A stretch of 21,388 nucleotides of DNA from Elusimicrobiota bacterium (GTDB lineage: Bacteria > Elusimicrobiota > Elusimicrobia > Elusimicrobiales > UBA9959). The first letter of the stretch is position 1, and every line of letters begins with the position of its first letter. Positions 1 to 8,900 of the stretch are shown here, piece by piece. The notes beneath the pieces are model-generated. The model was not told where the DNA came from, made no database searches, and saw only the letters and a list, made by a program, of their open reading frames with translations. The stretch is from the NCBI GenBank assembly GCA_022703115.1, contig JAKLEK010000006.1, positions 1-21,388 of the forward strand, read 5' to 3'. A program made the translations under genes and the position numbers.

Positions 1-564
1 GCCGTTGTCTATCGCCACGTCCGCCAGCGCCGCTTTTCTATCCGCGGCCATCTGGGCCGCCGTCCGGGCCCTGAAATCGCCGGCGGTCCACCCTCTCCCG
101 GCCGCCCGCTTCAGGCGCGCCCGGTAAGGAGCGTCCACGCATACCGTCAAGGAGAAGCACCTCGCGAGGCCGGCCTCGAACAGGAGCGGGACTTCTACGA
201 TGATTATCTTGTCATTGGATTTCTTGATCAAAGAGAGCGCGCGGTCAAGTATAAGGGGGTGAAGTATGCGTTCGAGCCGTTTTCTTTTGGATTTGTCAGA
301 AAAAACCGCTCTGGCGAGTTTGTTTCTGTCGATCGAACCGTCTTTGAGGAATACCCCGGTGCCAAAGTTCCTTGAAATTTTATGATAACAGGCCCCGGAT
401 GTCAACACTTCTCTGGCCAGGGCGTCCGTGGAAACGCAGAAAGCCCCGGCTTTCCGGAAGAGTTCCAGGACGGTGCTTTTGCCGGACGCCACCGCGCCGG
501 TCAGCCCCACCACCGTCACGCCTTTAAGCGACCTGAAACGCCGGCAGGCGTCCTTCGCGTCCAT
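1..564 (-). CDS. coaE: Dephospho-CoA kinase, 3' end cut by window edge
   Basis: CoaE phosphorylates the 3'-hydroxyl of dephospho-CoA with ATP, the final step of coenzyme A synthesis, in the cytosol. The frame is open from an ATG at 562-564 to the left edge and gives 188 residues; the family is usually about 200, so only a short C-terminal tail is missing. Near residue 24 there is a P-loop, GLTGAVASGKST, close to the family form GLTGGIASGKST. It is followed by a CoaE-like STDALAREV segment, a basic KSKRKRLERILHP segment and IVEVPLLFEAGL, which matches the conserved substrate-site strand. The start is supported by an AGGAAGG ribosome-binding site about five bases upstream. The gene begins 11 bases after the rhomboid stop, so the two are probably cotranscribed. 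A coaE gene near polA is a common arrangement. Confidence 0.93.
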   Translation of the reverse strand, partial: MDAKDACRRFRSLKGVTVVGLTGAVASGKSTVLELFRKAGAFCVSTDALAREVLTSGACYHKISRNFGTGVFLKDGSIDRNKLARAVFSDKSKRKRLERILHPLILDRALSLIKKSNDKIIIVEVPLLFEAGLARCFSLTVCVDAPYRARLKRAAGRGWTAGDFRARTAAQMAADRKAALADVAIDNG

Positions 565-575
565 GCATCCTTCCT

Positions 576-1451
576 TCATGCGGTCCCGCCGTGGCGCTTG
601 GCGTACTGGTCCAGTTCCATGCGCTCCGTGGCCGTGAGCGAGCCTTCCCCCTCGCGCGATATCTTCTCGAGTATCGCGTCAACCCTCGCCCTGGCCCCTT
701 CGTCGGCCGGGTCTTTGCGCGCGAGCGGGTCGAACATGCGGTAAAAGAAGCTCCTGTGGGTGAATCTGGATTTATTGCCGGTCGCCCTGGTCCACAGTTC
801 CGCCGCACGGGCTCCCAGCTCCCCCGGTTCCAGGGCCGGGAGGTCCGGACCGCGGCGCAGGAAACCGCGTATGGCGAAATAGAGCCAGCCCGCGGCCAGG
901 CCGCTCAGATGGGTGAAGTTGGCGACCGCGGAATTCGGGGTGGCGAAGCTGAGGACCAGAGACATGGCGGCCATTATGATAACGAACTGTCGGACGGTCA
1001 TCAGGAATAGAAAATACATATATATGGTGTGCCCGGGATGAAGGGCCGAGTAGGCGTAGAGGAGGCCGTATATGGCGCCGGAGGCGCCTATCACCGGCCT
1101 CAGGGAACCGGGACTGACCACCACGGTGCAGAATCCGGCCGCGGCGCCGCAGAACAGGAAGTAGAGCAGGAACCGTCTGGAGCCGAGTTCCGGTTCCAGG
1201 ACGCCGCCCAACGTCCAGGTCATGAAGGCGTTGAAAAGGAAGTGCCAGAAGCTGCCGTGCAGGAAGATGTAGGTAAGGAGCTGCCAGTACCAGCCACGGC
1301 CCATCACCCTTATCGGCACCAGGCCCAGGTACTGGTTCAGCGTCGCGCCGAAGGCGAGTTCCAGCATCCAGCCGGCGAACGAGCCGGCTACCAGCCATTT
1401 CGTGACCGGCGGCAGGTCGTCCAGTGAATAAGGTCTGAGGGATATCGTCAT
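576..1451 (-). CDS. Rhomboid-family intramembrane serine protease
   Basis: This is a 291-residue multi-pass membrane protein of the rhomboid family, which cleaves transmembrane helices of client proteins inside the bilayer. The catalytic serine motif GASGAIYG places Ser124, and the partner histidine is His181 in the segment THLSGLAAG. The upstream HGSFWHFLFN box at 65-74 supplies the conserved His/Asn oxyanion residues (His70, Asn74). About six hydrophobic segments span residues 15-200. The C-terminal 90 residues are cytosolic in character, with a charged helix (EKISREGEGSLTATERMELDQY) like the small C-terminal domain seen on many bacterial rhomboids. The catalytic residues are intact, so it should be active; its substrate cannot be deduced. 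No clear Shine-Dalgarno precedes the ATG. It lies between polA and coaE and ends 11 bases before coaE. Confidence 0.92.
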   Translation of the reverse strand: MTISLRPYSLDDLPPVTKWLVAGSFAGWMLELAFGATLNQYLGLVPIRVMGRGWYWQLLTYIFLHGSFWHFLFNAFMTWTLGGVLEPELGSRRFLLYFLFCGAAAGFCTVVVSPGSLRPVIGASGAIYGLLYAYSALHPGHTIYMYFLFLMTVRQFVIIMAAMSLVLSFATPNSAVANFTHLSGLAAGWLYFAIRGFLRRGPDLPALEPGELGARAAELWTRATGNKSRFTHRSFFYRMFDPLARKDPADEGARARVDAILEKISREGEGSLTATERMELDQYAKRHGGTA

Positions 1452-1489
1452 AATTCAAGCGCCGTTATCGTCAAGGGTAAGGTAATAAC

Positions 1490-1558
1490 CTATTAGCTAC
1501 TAGCTAATAGCTAATAGCCACTAGCAATGAACTACCTGTTGACTATAAGCTAATAGCC
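1490..1558. repeat. Tandem 7-base TAGCTAA-type repeat with palindromic edge
   Basis: Five consecutive heptamers run from 1494 to 1528: TAGCTAC, TAGCTAA, TAGCTAA, TAGCCAC and TAGCAAT. One further copy of the core (AGCTAATAGCC) lies at 1548-1558. The left edge forms a 10+1+10 inverted repeat, CTATTAGCTA at 1490-1499 and TAGCTAATAG at 1501-1510. The tract is AT-rich in an otherwise GC-rich region and sits in the 189-base gap between the polA stop and the rhomboid start. The remainder of the gap (1559-1640) shows nothing I recognise. Confidence 0.8.
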
Positions 1559-1640
1559 GGTATTTGCCAGGACCCCGAACCCGTTTCACCGGTAACCCGC
1601 GCCATATCTGTGATAACCGGCGGGCGGCGGCGTTCGTCCC

Positions 1641-4205
1641 TCATTTCACCGTCTCCATGTCCTGCCAGTTCGGGCCGGTCTTTATATCGGCTCTCAGCGG
1701 GACCTTGAGCCTGAAAGCGTTCTCCATTCCCTCTTTTATCACGCCGGCGGCCGCCTTCTCCATGCCGGAACGGACCTCGAAGACCAGCTCGTCGTGCACC
1801 TGCAGCACCAGGACCACGTCCCCGGAACCTTTTATCTTCGAGTGGATGTCGATCATCGCCTTCTTTATTATGTCGGCCGAACCGCCCTGTACCGGCGTAT
1901 TCACCGCCGCCCGTTCCGCGAACCCCCTGAGATTGGCGTTAGACGCTTTGATCTCGGGCAGGGAACGGCGCCGGCCGGTGAACGTGGTCACGAAACCTTC
2001 GGTCCTGGCGGCCAGGATCGTGGCGTCTATCCAGGCCTTGACCCCCGAGTACGCCTCGAAATAATGTTTTATGTAACCCGCAGCTGCGGCGCGTGATATT
2101 CCCAGCTCGCGGGCCAGCCCCTGCGGCGTCTGTCCGTAGACTATGCCGAAATTGATGGCCTTGGCGGAGCGGCGCATCTCCCCGGTCACCAGGGAGGGGT
2201 CGCACTCGAAGACCTCGGCGGCGGTCCTGGAATGTATATCCTCCCCGGAAAGGAACGCCGCCGTCAGATTGGCGTCGCCGGAAACATGCGCCAGCACCCG
2301 CAGGTCTATCTGCGAATAATCCGCGCTCATAAGGACGAACCCTTTGCGCGGGCGGAAGGCCCTTCGCACCTGCCGGCCGTAAGCGGAGCGGACCGGAATG
2401 TTCTGAAGATTAGGTTTAGAACTGGAAAAACGGCCGGTGGCCGTGCCGCTCTGCTCGAACGTGCTGTGGACCCGCCCCTCGCCGTCGGCCGCGGCCGCCA
2501 GCGGGTCCACGAACGACGACTTCAGTTTGGAAAGCTCCCTGAATTCCAGGAGCTTCTCCACCACCGGATGGGCCGGCTTCAGGAGCGTCAGCACTTCCTC
2601 GGCGGTGGAATAGCCGTCCTTCACCTTGAACATCTTCATCTGCCGCTCGTCCAGACGGAGGTTCAGCTTCTCGTACAGGAGCCAGGCGACCTGCTTCGGG
2701 GAGTTCAGGTTCACCTTCTCGCCGGTAAGCCCCTCGGCCTCGGCCTCGATGGCGGCCAACCTTTCCTCGAACCCGGAGGAAAGCGACTTCAGCGCCTGGA
2801 CGTCCACCCCGAAACCGGAGCTCTCCATGGCGTAGATCACCGGAAGCAGCGGCAGCTCAAGTTCCGAATAGACCCTCTCCAGCCCCGCCGCAGCCAGCTC
2901 TTTCTTCACCTCCGGATAAATGCGGGACGCCGCTCCGGCCGCCGCCAGCAGCTCCGCCCTGGAACCTTCCTCCCCGGACGGAGTTCCGGTCTTCTCGAAA
3001 ATAAGTCTGGAAAGGCCGCTACGTCTGGCGCTCAGCAGCGAATGCGCGACCTGCAGCTCGAAGAAATTAACGGCCTCCCGCGCCGGATCGAAACCGATGA
3101 GATGCATTACGCTCTTGAGCCCGGCCGCTACTTTGAAGGTCCTGGGGTCCTGGAGAAGCACGCAGAGGGCGGTCCTTTCCTCCAGCCCCGGACCATCCGG
3201 CCCGAAGCATGCCGCGCCTTTATCCGATCCGGCGCAAACGCCGCCCTCCGAACCGGACAGGCAGATGAACCCGTCCTTCTCCGCGTGGGCCAGCGCCTGA
3301 GACAGGGTTATTTCGGCCGCCGGCCGGGCCTCCACCGGGTCCGCCTGCGTCCCGGCGGGAGCCAGATCCCGGAATTCGAAGCGCCTGGCCAGTTCGGCGG
3401 CGGCCGCCTCGTCCGGAGGCCTGACAGTGAATTCCTCTATGTCCCCCTCCACCGGCGCATTGCCCTCCAGGACTACGAGGCGCCTGGAAAGAGCGGCATC
3501 CTCGCGATGCGCGGCCACCCTGGCCAGCAGCTTGTCTCCGGAAGCCTTGACCGGGTCGGAAGCCGCGGCCAGGATATTCTCCAGGCTGGAGTAGGCTGAC
3601 AGCAGCTTGCCCGCGCTTTTCGGGCCTATACCGGCTACTCCGGGCACGTTATCCGAAGAATCACCCGTCAGGGCGAGATAATCCGCCATCTGGGAAGGAA
3701 GAACGCCGAAACGGGCCCGCACCTCACCCGGCCCGGAGAACGAGGCGGAAGCGCCGTCCCAGAGAGAAACGCCGTCACCCACCAGCTGGGCGGCGTCCTT
3801 GTCCCCGGTGACTATCACCACTTCGTGCCCCGCGGCCGAGAACCTGCGGGCCAGGGAAGCTATTATATCGTCGGCTTCATAGCCGGGAAGGGCCGCGGAC
3901 TTCAGACCCACGGCTTTCGGCAATTCCGGTGAGATCCTGAGCTGGGCCTTGAGGTCCGGTTCCGTCTCTTTCCGGTTGGCCTTATAGCCCGGGTACATGG
4001 CGTCCCGAAAGGTTCCGCCGGGCGAATCGAAGCACACGGCGGCATAATGCGGCCGATGCTCCTTCTTGATCTTGAGCAGAAGGCGCAGGAAACCGTAAAG
4101 CGCCCCCACGGGTTCGCCTTTCGAGGTGGTGAGCCTGGGCAGGGCGTGGTAGCTGCGGTGCAGGAAAGCGTGGGCGTCCACCAGGAATATCGTCTTTTTC
4201 GGCAT
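1641..4205 (-). CDS. polA: DNA polymerase I, proofreading domain degenerate
   Basis: PolA fills gaps and removes RNA primers in replication and repair. The protein has 854 residues (E. coli 928, Taq 832). Residues 1-about 260 are the 5'-nuclease domain, with acidic residues Asp10, Asp60, Asp112/113, Asp135/137 and Asp182/185 in GYEADDI, TGDKDAAQL and TGDSSDNVPG. Residues about 290-450 occupy the place of the 3'-5' exonuclease but lack the metal-binding acids: where DxE, NxxxD and YxxxD are expected, the sequence reads ICLSGSEGG, LKSVMHLIG and VAHSLLSAR. The polymerase domain has motif A (DYSQIDLRVLAH, Asp629), motif B (RRSAKAINFGIVYGQ, Lys682) and motif C (QVHDELVFEV, Asp805), all intact. Polymerase and 5'-nuclease are therefore predicted active and proofreading absent. 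The ATG start fits MPKKTIFLVDAHAF, although no Shine-Dalgarno is visible. trxA lies 120 bases upstream. Confidence 0.97.
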   Translation of the reverse strand: MPKKTIFLVDAHAFLHRSYHALPRLTTSKGEPVGALYGFLRLLLKIKKEHRPHYAAVCFDSPGGTFRDAMYPGYKANRKETEPDLKAQLRISPELPKAVGLKSAALPGYEADDIIASLARRFSAAGHEVVIVTGDKDAAQLVGDGVSLWDGASASFSGPGEVRARFGVLPSQMADYLALTGDSSDNVPGVAGIGPKSAGKLLSAYSSLENILAAASDPVKASGDKLLARVAAHREDAALSRRLVVLEGNAPVEGDIEEFTVRPPDEAAAAELARRFEFRDLAPAGTQADPVEARPAAEITLSQALAHAEKDGFICLSGSEGGVCAGSDKGAACFGPDGPGLEERTALCVLLQDPRTFKVAAGLKSVMHLIGFDPAREAVNFFELQVAHSLLSARRSGLSRLIFEKTGTPSGEEGSRAELLAAAGAASRIYPEVKKELAAAGLERVYSELELPLLPVIYAMESSGFGVDVQALKSLSSGFEERLAAIEAEAEGLTGEKVNLNSPKQVAWLLYEKLNLRLDERQMKMFKVKDGYSTAEEVLTLLKPAHPVVEKLLEFRELSKLKSSFVDPLAAAADGEGRVHSTFEQSGTATGRFSSSKPNLQNIPVRSAYGRQVRRAFRPRKGFVLMSADYSQIDLRVLAHVSGDANLTAAFLSGEDIHSRTAAEVFECDPSLVTGEMRRSAKAINFGIVYGQTPQGLARELGISRAAAAGYIKHYFEAYSGVKAWIDATILAARTEGFVTTFTGRRRSLPEIKASNANLRGFAERAAVNTPVQGGSADIIKKAMIDIHSKIKGSGDVVLVLQVHDELVFEVRSGMEKAAAGVIKEGMENAFRLKVPLRADIKTGPNWQDMETVK

Positions 4206-4325
4206 TGCGTCAGAGGAGCGCGGACCGTCTTACGGGGGAACGGCGAAGCGGTGGACGCGGCGGCGCCGTGCGAAACCCGGCCGTCTCCGGCGCCGGAAAA
4301 TTCTTCCGGTGAATGGACCCCGGCT

Positions 4326-4652
4326 TCAGGCCAGAAGGCCGTCCAGGTGCCGCTTAAGCGCGTCCTTGGACTGCATGCCGACGAGCTCCTGGACCAGTTT
4401 CCCGCCCTTGAACAGCAGCACGGTGGGGATGGCGGAGATTTTGTAATTGGCAGCCGAGGCCGGGTTCTCGTCGGTATTCATCTTGCAGACCTTGACCTTG
4501 CCGGCGTATTCCCCGGCGAGCTCCTCGATCAGAGGGGCGAGCATCCGGCAGGGCCCGCACCACGGCGCCCAGAAATCCACCAGCACGGGGGTCGGGCTCT
4601 TCAGCACTTCCTGGTCGAACGAGGCGTCCGTCAGCTGTATTTCGTTGGACAT
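4326..4652 (-). CDS. trxA: Thioredoxin
   Basis: This is a complete 108-residue thioredoxin, the usual length, a cytosolic dithiol carrier that reduces protein disulfides and serves reductases such as ribonucleotide reductase. The active site WCGPC occupies residues 31-35 (Cys32, Cys35), in the canonical context VDFWAPWCGPCRMLAP. The cis-proline loop AIPTVLLF places Pro76. The glycine-rich C-terminal strand region (FKGGKLVQELVGMQS) is present. There is no signal peptide, which argues against a periplasmic TlpA-type protein. A GGAG ribosome-binding site stands about eight bases before the ATG. A strong promoter with its -35 in the end of the upstream receiver gene suggests that trxA can be transcribed independently, although all neighbours share its strand. 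Confidence 0.97.
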   Translation of the reverse strand: MSNEIQLTDASFDQEVLKSPTPVLVDFWAPWCGPCRMLAPLIEELAGEYAGKVKVCKMNTDENPASAANYKISAIPTVLLFKGGKLVQELVGMQSKDALKRHLDGLLA

Positions 4653-4676
4653 ACAAGACTCCAGTGTTTCAGGATA

Positions 4677-4727
4677 GCCCGGGCCGCCCGGGCCTGTGGG
4701 AACGGAGCTCGTCTCCCTACCCCCACA
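4677..4727 (-). other. Structured leader ahead of trxA
   Basis: Two inverted repeats lie between the trxA promoter and its start. GCCCGGGC at 4677-4684 is repeated at 4686-4693; being self-complementary, the pair forms a GC-only hairpin. TGTGGG at 4695-4700 pairs with CCCACA at 4722-4727, enclosing GGAG/CTCC. No T-run follows either in the transcribed direction, so neither is a convincing terminator. The outer arm of the second reaches the predicted transcription start. Confidence 0.45.
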
Positions 4728-4756
4728 AATATATAAGACTTACTTTTTCTTGTCAA
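4728..4756 (-). promoter_or_regulatory. Sigma-70-type promoter for trxA
   Basis: On the minus strand, TTGACA (4756-4751, perfect consensus) is followed by a 17-base spacer and TATATT (4733-4728, five of six). Transcription would start near 4721, giving a leader of roughly 68 bases before the trxA ATG. The -35 is made from the last codons of the upstream receiver gene (Leu-Asp-Lys). Confidence 0.7.
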
Positions 4757-5123
4757 GAAGGTACTTGACCTCGGCCCAGAGCTCGTCTATATCGACCGGT
4801 TTGGAGAAAAAAGACCCGCCGCCGGCGAGTATCGCCTCCGAGCGGTCGGCCGGCTCCGTATATTTGGCCGAAATGAAGATCACCGGGACGTCCTGGAGAC
4901 GGGAAGCGGCCCTGATGGTGCGCAGGAACTCGACCCCGTGCATGTCCGGAAGCTGCACGTCCAGTATGATCAGGGACGGCAGGACTTTCCCCAGCGCTTC
5001 CAGCGCCTCGCGGGCCGATTTCGCCACGGTCACCTCGGCGTCGACGTTCTTCAGCTTAAGGCCGTCCTCAAGGGTATCTATGAAGTTCCTGTCGTCGTCC
5101 ACTATAAGCAGATGCATTTTCAT
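4740..5123 (-). CDS. Single-domain response regulator (CheY-like receiver)
   Basis: This 127-residue protein consists of one receiver domain and no output domain. The acidic pocket is DDD at 9-11, the phospho-acceptor is Asp55 in LIILDVQLPDMHG, the switch Ser85 lies in VIFISAKY, and Lys108 lies in FFSKPVDIDE. All catalytic residues are intact, so it should accept phosphate from a histidine kinase or phosphotransfer protein. None is encoded in the window. The ATG at 5123 is preferred over the second ATG two codons later because GAGG stands about eight bases upstream. It starts 18 bases after the phosphoesterase stop. Output could be through protein-protein contact, as with CheY or DivK; the target is unknown. 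Confidence 0.93.
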   Translation of the reverse strand: MKMHLLIVDDDRNFIDTLEDGLKLKNVDAEVTVAKSAREALEALGKVLPSLIILDVQLPDMHGVEFLRTIRAASRLQDVPVIFISAKYTEPADRSEAILAGGGSFFSKPVDIDELWAEVKYLLDKKK

Positions 5124-5141
5124 AAAAGAACCTCTGGCGGT

Positions 5142-5876
5142 CTATAACCCGCAGGCCAGCCGGTCCGCCAGCATCTGCGGAAGACCGGCGTCCTTCATCA
5201 GCCGCTGCGTCCTGGCGAAATCGTACTCCAGACGGAATATCTCGAACGTTCCGCGCCCGGCATCGTAGAGCCCGCATGACGCGCGCGGATTGCCGTCCCG
5301 GGGCTGGCCCACGGAGCCTGGATTCAGCATGTAGCGCAGGCCGGAGAGCAGCAGTTTCCCCATCGGCATCAGGAAATCGGTCTCCGGGGCGGACCCGCCG
5401 CTCTGCCGGAAATAGACCGGCAGATGGCTGTGTCCCACGAAACAGGGGGAGATCTCCCAGCAACCCAGGTTCTCGGAGAACTGCGTCTCGCTCAGCATGT
5501 ACTCGGTCAGGGGCTTGCGCGGGGAACCATGGACCAGGGTGAAAAAGCCCGTCCTTATGGTCTCCGGAAGGGAGGAGAGATAGGACAGTTCCTCTCCGGA
5601 CAGTTCCTTGCGGGCGAAATTCAGAGCGGCTACCGCGTTGGAGTTGAACCAGCGCGTTTCCAGTTTCCCGACCAGCGCGGCGTCGTGGTTGCCCAGCACG
5701 ACCGAGGCGTTCTTCAGCCGCATCACCTCGCGCACGCATTCGGAAGGCTGCGGACCGTAGCCGACCATATCCCCGCAGCAGATGAAGCCTTCCGCCCCGT
5801 TCCTGCGGAAGAATTCAAGGACGGCCTTAAAGGCCTCGTAGTTGCCGTGCACATCTGAAAATACGCCGTAGATCAT
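5142..5876 (-). CDS. Calcineurin-like metallophosphoesterase, YfcE/MJ0936 type
   Basis: This 244-residue cytosolic protein has the full set of metallophosphoesterase motifs: SDVHGN (Asp8, His10), GDMVGYGP (Asp36), GNHD (62-65), HGSP (His116) and GHSHLP (His149, His151). These ligate a two-metal centre that hydrolyses phosphomonoesters or phosphodiesters. The GDxVGYGPxPxExV form is typical of the small bacterial and archaeal group around MJ0936 and YfcE, whose physiological substrates are poorly defined, so I name no substrate. The region NPGSVGQPRDGNPRASCGLYD is the conserved C-terminal block of this group. The gene lies 46 bases after smc and 18 bases before a receiver gene, in the same direction, suggesting one transcript. 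Confidence 0.92.
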   Translation of the reverse strand: MIYGVFSDVHGNYEAFKAVLEFFRRNGAEGFICCGDMVGYGPQPSECVREVMRLKNASVVLGNHDAALVGKLETRWFNSNAVAALNFARKELSGEELSYLSSLPETIRTGFFTLVHGSPRKPLTEYMLSETQFSENLGCWEISPCFVGHSHLPVYFRQSGGSAPETDFLMPMGKLLLSGLRYMLNPGSVGQPRDGNPRASCGLYDAGRGTFEIFRLEYDFARTQRLMKDAGLPQMLADRLACGL

Positions 5877-5922
5877 AGTGCGGTGAGCGGAGGGGACCCC
5901 GGACCGGACGCGCGGACAGGCT

Positions 5923-8900
5923 CTAGGCCCCCGCCTGGACCCGCTCTTTCTGACCGCCGTCGGTCATGGCCGAAGCCTTCTTAAGGTCGACGGAAATTAT
6001 CTTGGAGACCCCCATCTCCTCCATGGTCACGCCGTAAAGCACGTCCGCGGCCTCCATGGTCCGCTTGTTGTGGGTTATCACAAGGAACTGCGTCGTGCCG
6101 GAGAACTCCCGCAGCAGCCGCACGAAGCGCTCCACGTTCGCCTCGTCCAGGGGCGCGTCGGCCTCGTCCATCACGCAGAAGGGCGACGGGTTCACGCAGA
6201 AGAAACTGAACAGCAGCGCCAGCGCGGTCAGGGCTTTCTCTCCGCCGGACAGCTGGGATATGCTGACGAGCTTCTTCCCGGGCGGGTGGGCGAGTATCTC
6301 GACGCCGGTCTCCAGGATGTCGTCGGGCCGCGTCAGGATCAGGTCGGCCTCGCCGCCGTTGAACAGAAGGCCGTAGATCTGCTTGAAGTGGGTCTTGACC
6401 TTGTCGTAGGTCGCCTTGAAGTTCTCCCGCGTGGTCTCGTTTATCTTAGCTATCGCGGAGCGCAGGTCGGCCTTAGCCTTGTTCAGGTCCTCCACCTGCG
6501 AGTTCATGAAATTGGCCCGGTTTATCAGCGCGTCGTACTCCTCCGGCGCGGTCATATTGACCGCCCCCATGGATTCCAGGCGTTTGCGCAGGAACTTTAC
6601 GCGTTCCACGTCCACTTCCATAGCCCCGTGCTTCTCTCTGGCGTCCTCCAGGCACAGGTTCCACTCTTCGTTGAGCCGGCGGGTAAGGTCCTCGCTCCTG
6701 GTCTTGAGCGTATTTATCTTCAGCTCCATCGAATAGCGCTTCTTTTCGCCCTCTGAACTGAGGACCTTCGAATCGTTCAGGTTCACGTTGAGCCTGCCGC
6801 AGTCGTTCCTGAGGGAGTGCAGCTCCCCGGAAAGCTGGGTCTGGAGCACCTCTTTCTCCGCCAGCTCGTTCATGATCTCCAGCAGGCGCTTATTGCATTC
6901 CTCAGTGTCGGCCGTCAGCTGGGCGAGGCGGCCTGAAAGCTCGAGTTTCAGGGCGGCGTTATGTTCGCGCTCCGCGTACCTGGCCGCGAGCTGGGCCTCG
7001 TTGCGGACGACCTCGTCCTTCAGCTTCTCGAGATTGCTCTGATGGTTGTCCAGGTGCGCCTTCCTGGAGCCTATATCCTCGTTGACCTTCGAGTGGGCGG
7101 CGTGCAGCTCGTCCTTACGGGCGGCGAGGGCCGACATATCGGCTTTCTTCCTTTCGGAGGCGGCCCTGGCCTCCTCCAGCCTCGCGTTCAGCGCGGCGAG
7201 CCGGGCGGTAGTCTCGCCCAGCGTGCCCTCCGCCTTGGAGAGTTCCGACGATGTGATCTCGGTGTTCTGCGCGTTGACCTTCGCTTCCCCGTCGGCGTTC
7301 TCCGCCTCGACCTGAGCGCGATGCAGGTCCATGTTCATCGAATTTATCTTCGTTTCCAGTTCCGAGGCCAGGGCGGAGGAGGAGGCCAGCCGGCCCGCCA
7401 CGCCCTCCCTTTCGGCCGAAAGGCCCGCGGCCTCTTCTTCCAGGACGCGGATCTTCTCCTTCAGGTCCCCTTCCTCCTCCCAGTAGGGCTCGTTGGAGGT
7501 CACGGTTTCCACGCCGCCGGAAACCCAGAAGTCGCCCAGCACCGAACCGCCGGAGGAATAGACCCCGCCGAGGAGGCGGTCCAGGGCGCGTTCGTATTCC
7601 TGCGGGCAGGCTATCTTGGCCCTGATCCTGGCCGCGTTCGGAACAGACCAGGTTTCCCCTTCCGTGGAGGCGGGGAGGGCCTTATCCAGCAGGATGAAGC
7701 GGCAGCGGCCCTTGCCAAGGTGCCTTAGATACTCTATGGCCTCGCCGGCCCGTTCCCCGGAGTCGCAGACGACCGCGTCCATGAAGCGGCCCAGAGCCTC
7801 TTCCACCGCCAGTCTGTCCTCTTTCTTTATCGTCAGCAGGTGGCGCAGCGTGCCTCGTATTCCGGCTATGCCGGAATTCAGGACGGCGTTGATGCCGACC
7901 CAGTAAGAATCCTTCTCGCCCTGGGCCAGGATGGCCTCCAGGCGGCCGCGCAGGCCGGTCTTCTCGGCGTTGATATCGGAGAGTCTCCTGTCTATCTCGG
8001 TCAGCCGGACCGAAGCCGCGCCGCGTTCGTTCTCCGCGGCGGAAAGCCTTTCCTTTTCGGAGGCGAGCGCGCCTTCCATCGCGCTTATGCGGCCGCGGAT
8101 CTCCGCCGCCCTGGCCTCTATTTCCGCGCGGCGGGCGGACAGGCCTTCCAGTTCCTTTTTAAGGCCCAGGATGTTCTCTTCGTAATGGGTCCTGCTGGAG
8201 GAAGCGGAGGCGATCTCAGCGGATATATCCATCTCGCTCTGGTACGCGGCGGTGATCTCCTTTTCCCCCTCCGACGCGGCGGCGTCCACTTCGTTCATCT
8301 CGCGGTCGATCTTGGCCAGTTCGGCCAGGCCGGATTCGTAATCGTTCTTCAGCCCCGCCAGTCCCGCCTCGCTGTTGGCGAGGGCGGCTTTCAGGTCCTC
8401 TATCCGGGGCGCGGCGGCGGCTATCGCCTCCTCGTTCCTTACGTCCGCGGCCTCCATGGCCCGGACCTGGGAGGTTATCTCTTCGGAAAGTCTGCCGTTG
8501 TTGACCACGGTGCCTTCCAGGCGCACTTTGTCGAATTTGACGGAGGCTATGGCCTCGAGCAGGACCCTTTCCTCCTCCTGACGCTGGGCGAGGGTCAGGT
8601 TAAGCGCGGCCAGTTCGCCTTCTATCGCCGTGATGCCGACGGCTATCTCGGAAAGTTCTTTAATGACCGGCTCAAGGGCGGCGTTCTCGCGTTCCGACTC
8701 CGAGTTGAGGGACGAGATCTCCCCGACCAGCATGGCGACCTCGGCGGCGGTGAGTTCTTCCTGATATTTCTGCCTGGTGCGCGCCCGTTTGGCCTCGGCG
8801 TCCAGTTTCTTTATCTGTTCGTCTATGAGAGCGGTGGCGTCGGCCAGGCGGGCGAGGTCGGCGTCGACCTTTTCCAGACGCCTGAGGGCCTCCTCTCGTT

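Noticed and set aside
1490..1558. Heptamer tract as a CRISPR array or recombination attachment site
   Set aside because: The units are contiguous 7-mers without spacers, and there is no cas gene, integrase or tRNA nearby.
2232..3599. A 455-codon open frame on the plus strand opposite polA
   Set aside because: It is a shadow of polA, with low-complexity Arg/Gly-rich translation and no recognisable domain.
4293..4309. CCGGAA/TTCCGG hairpin after trxA as a terminator
   Set aside because: The stem is only six base pairs and there is no T-run downstream on the minus strand.
4677..4693. GCCCGGGC inverted pair as an intrinsic terminator
   Set aside because: No T-run follows in the transcribed direction, and it lies between a promoter and trxA.
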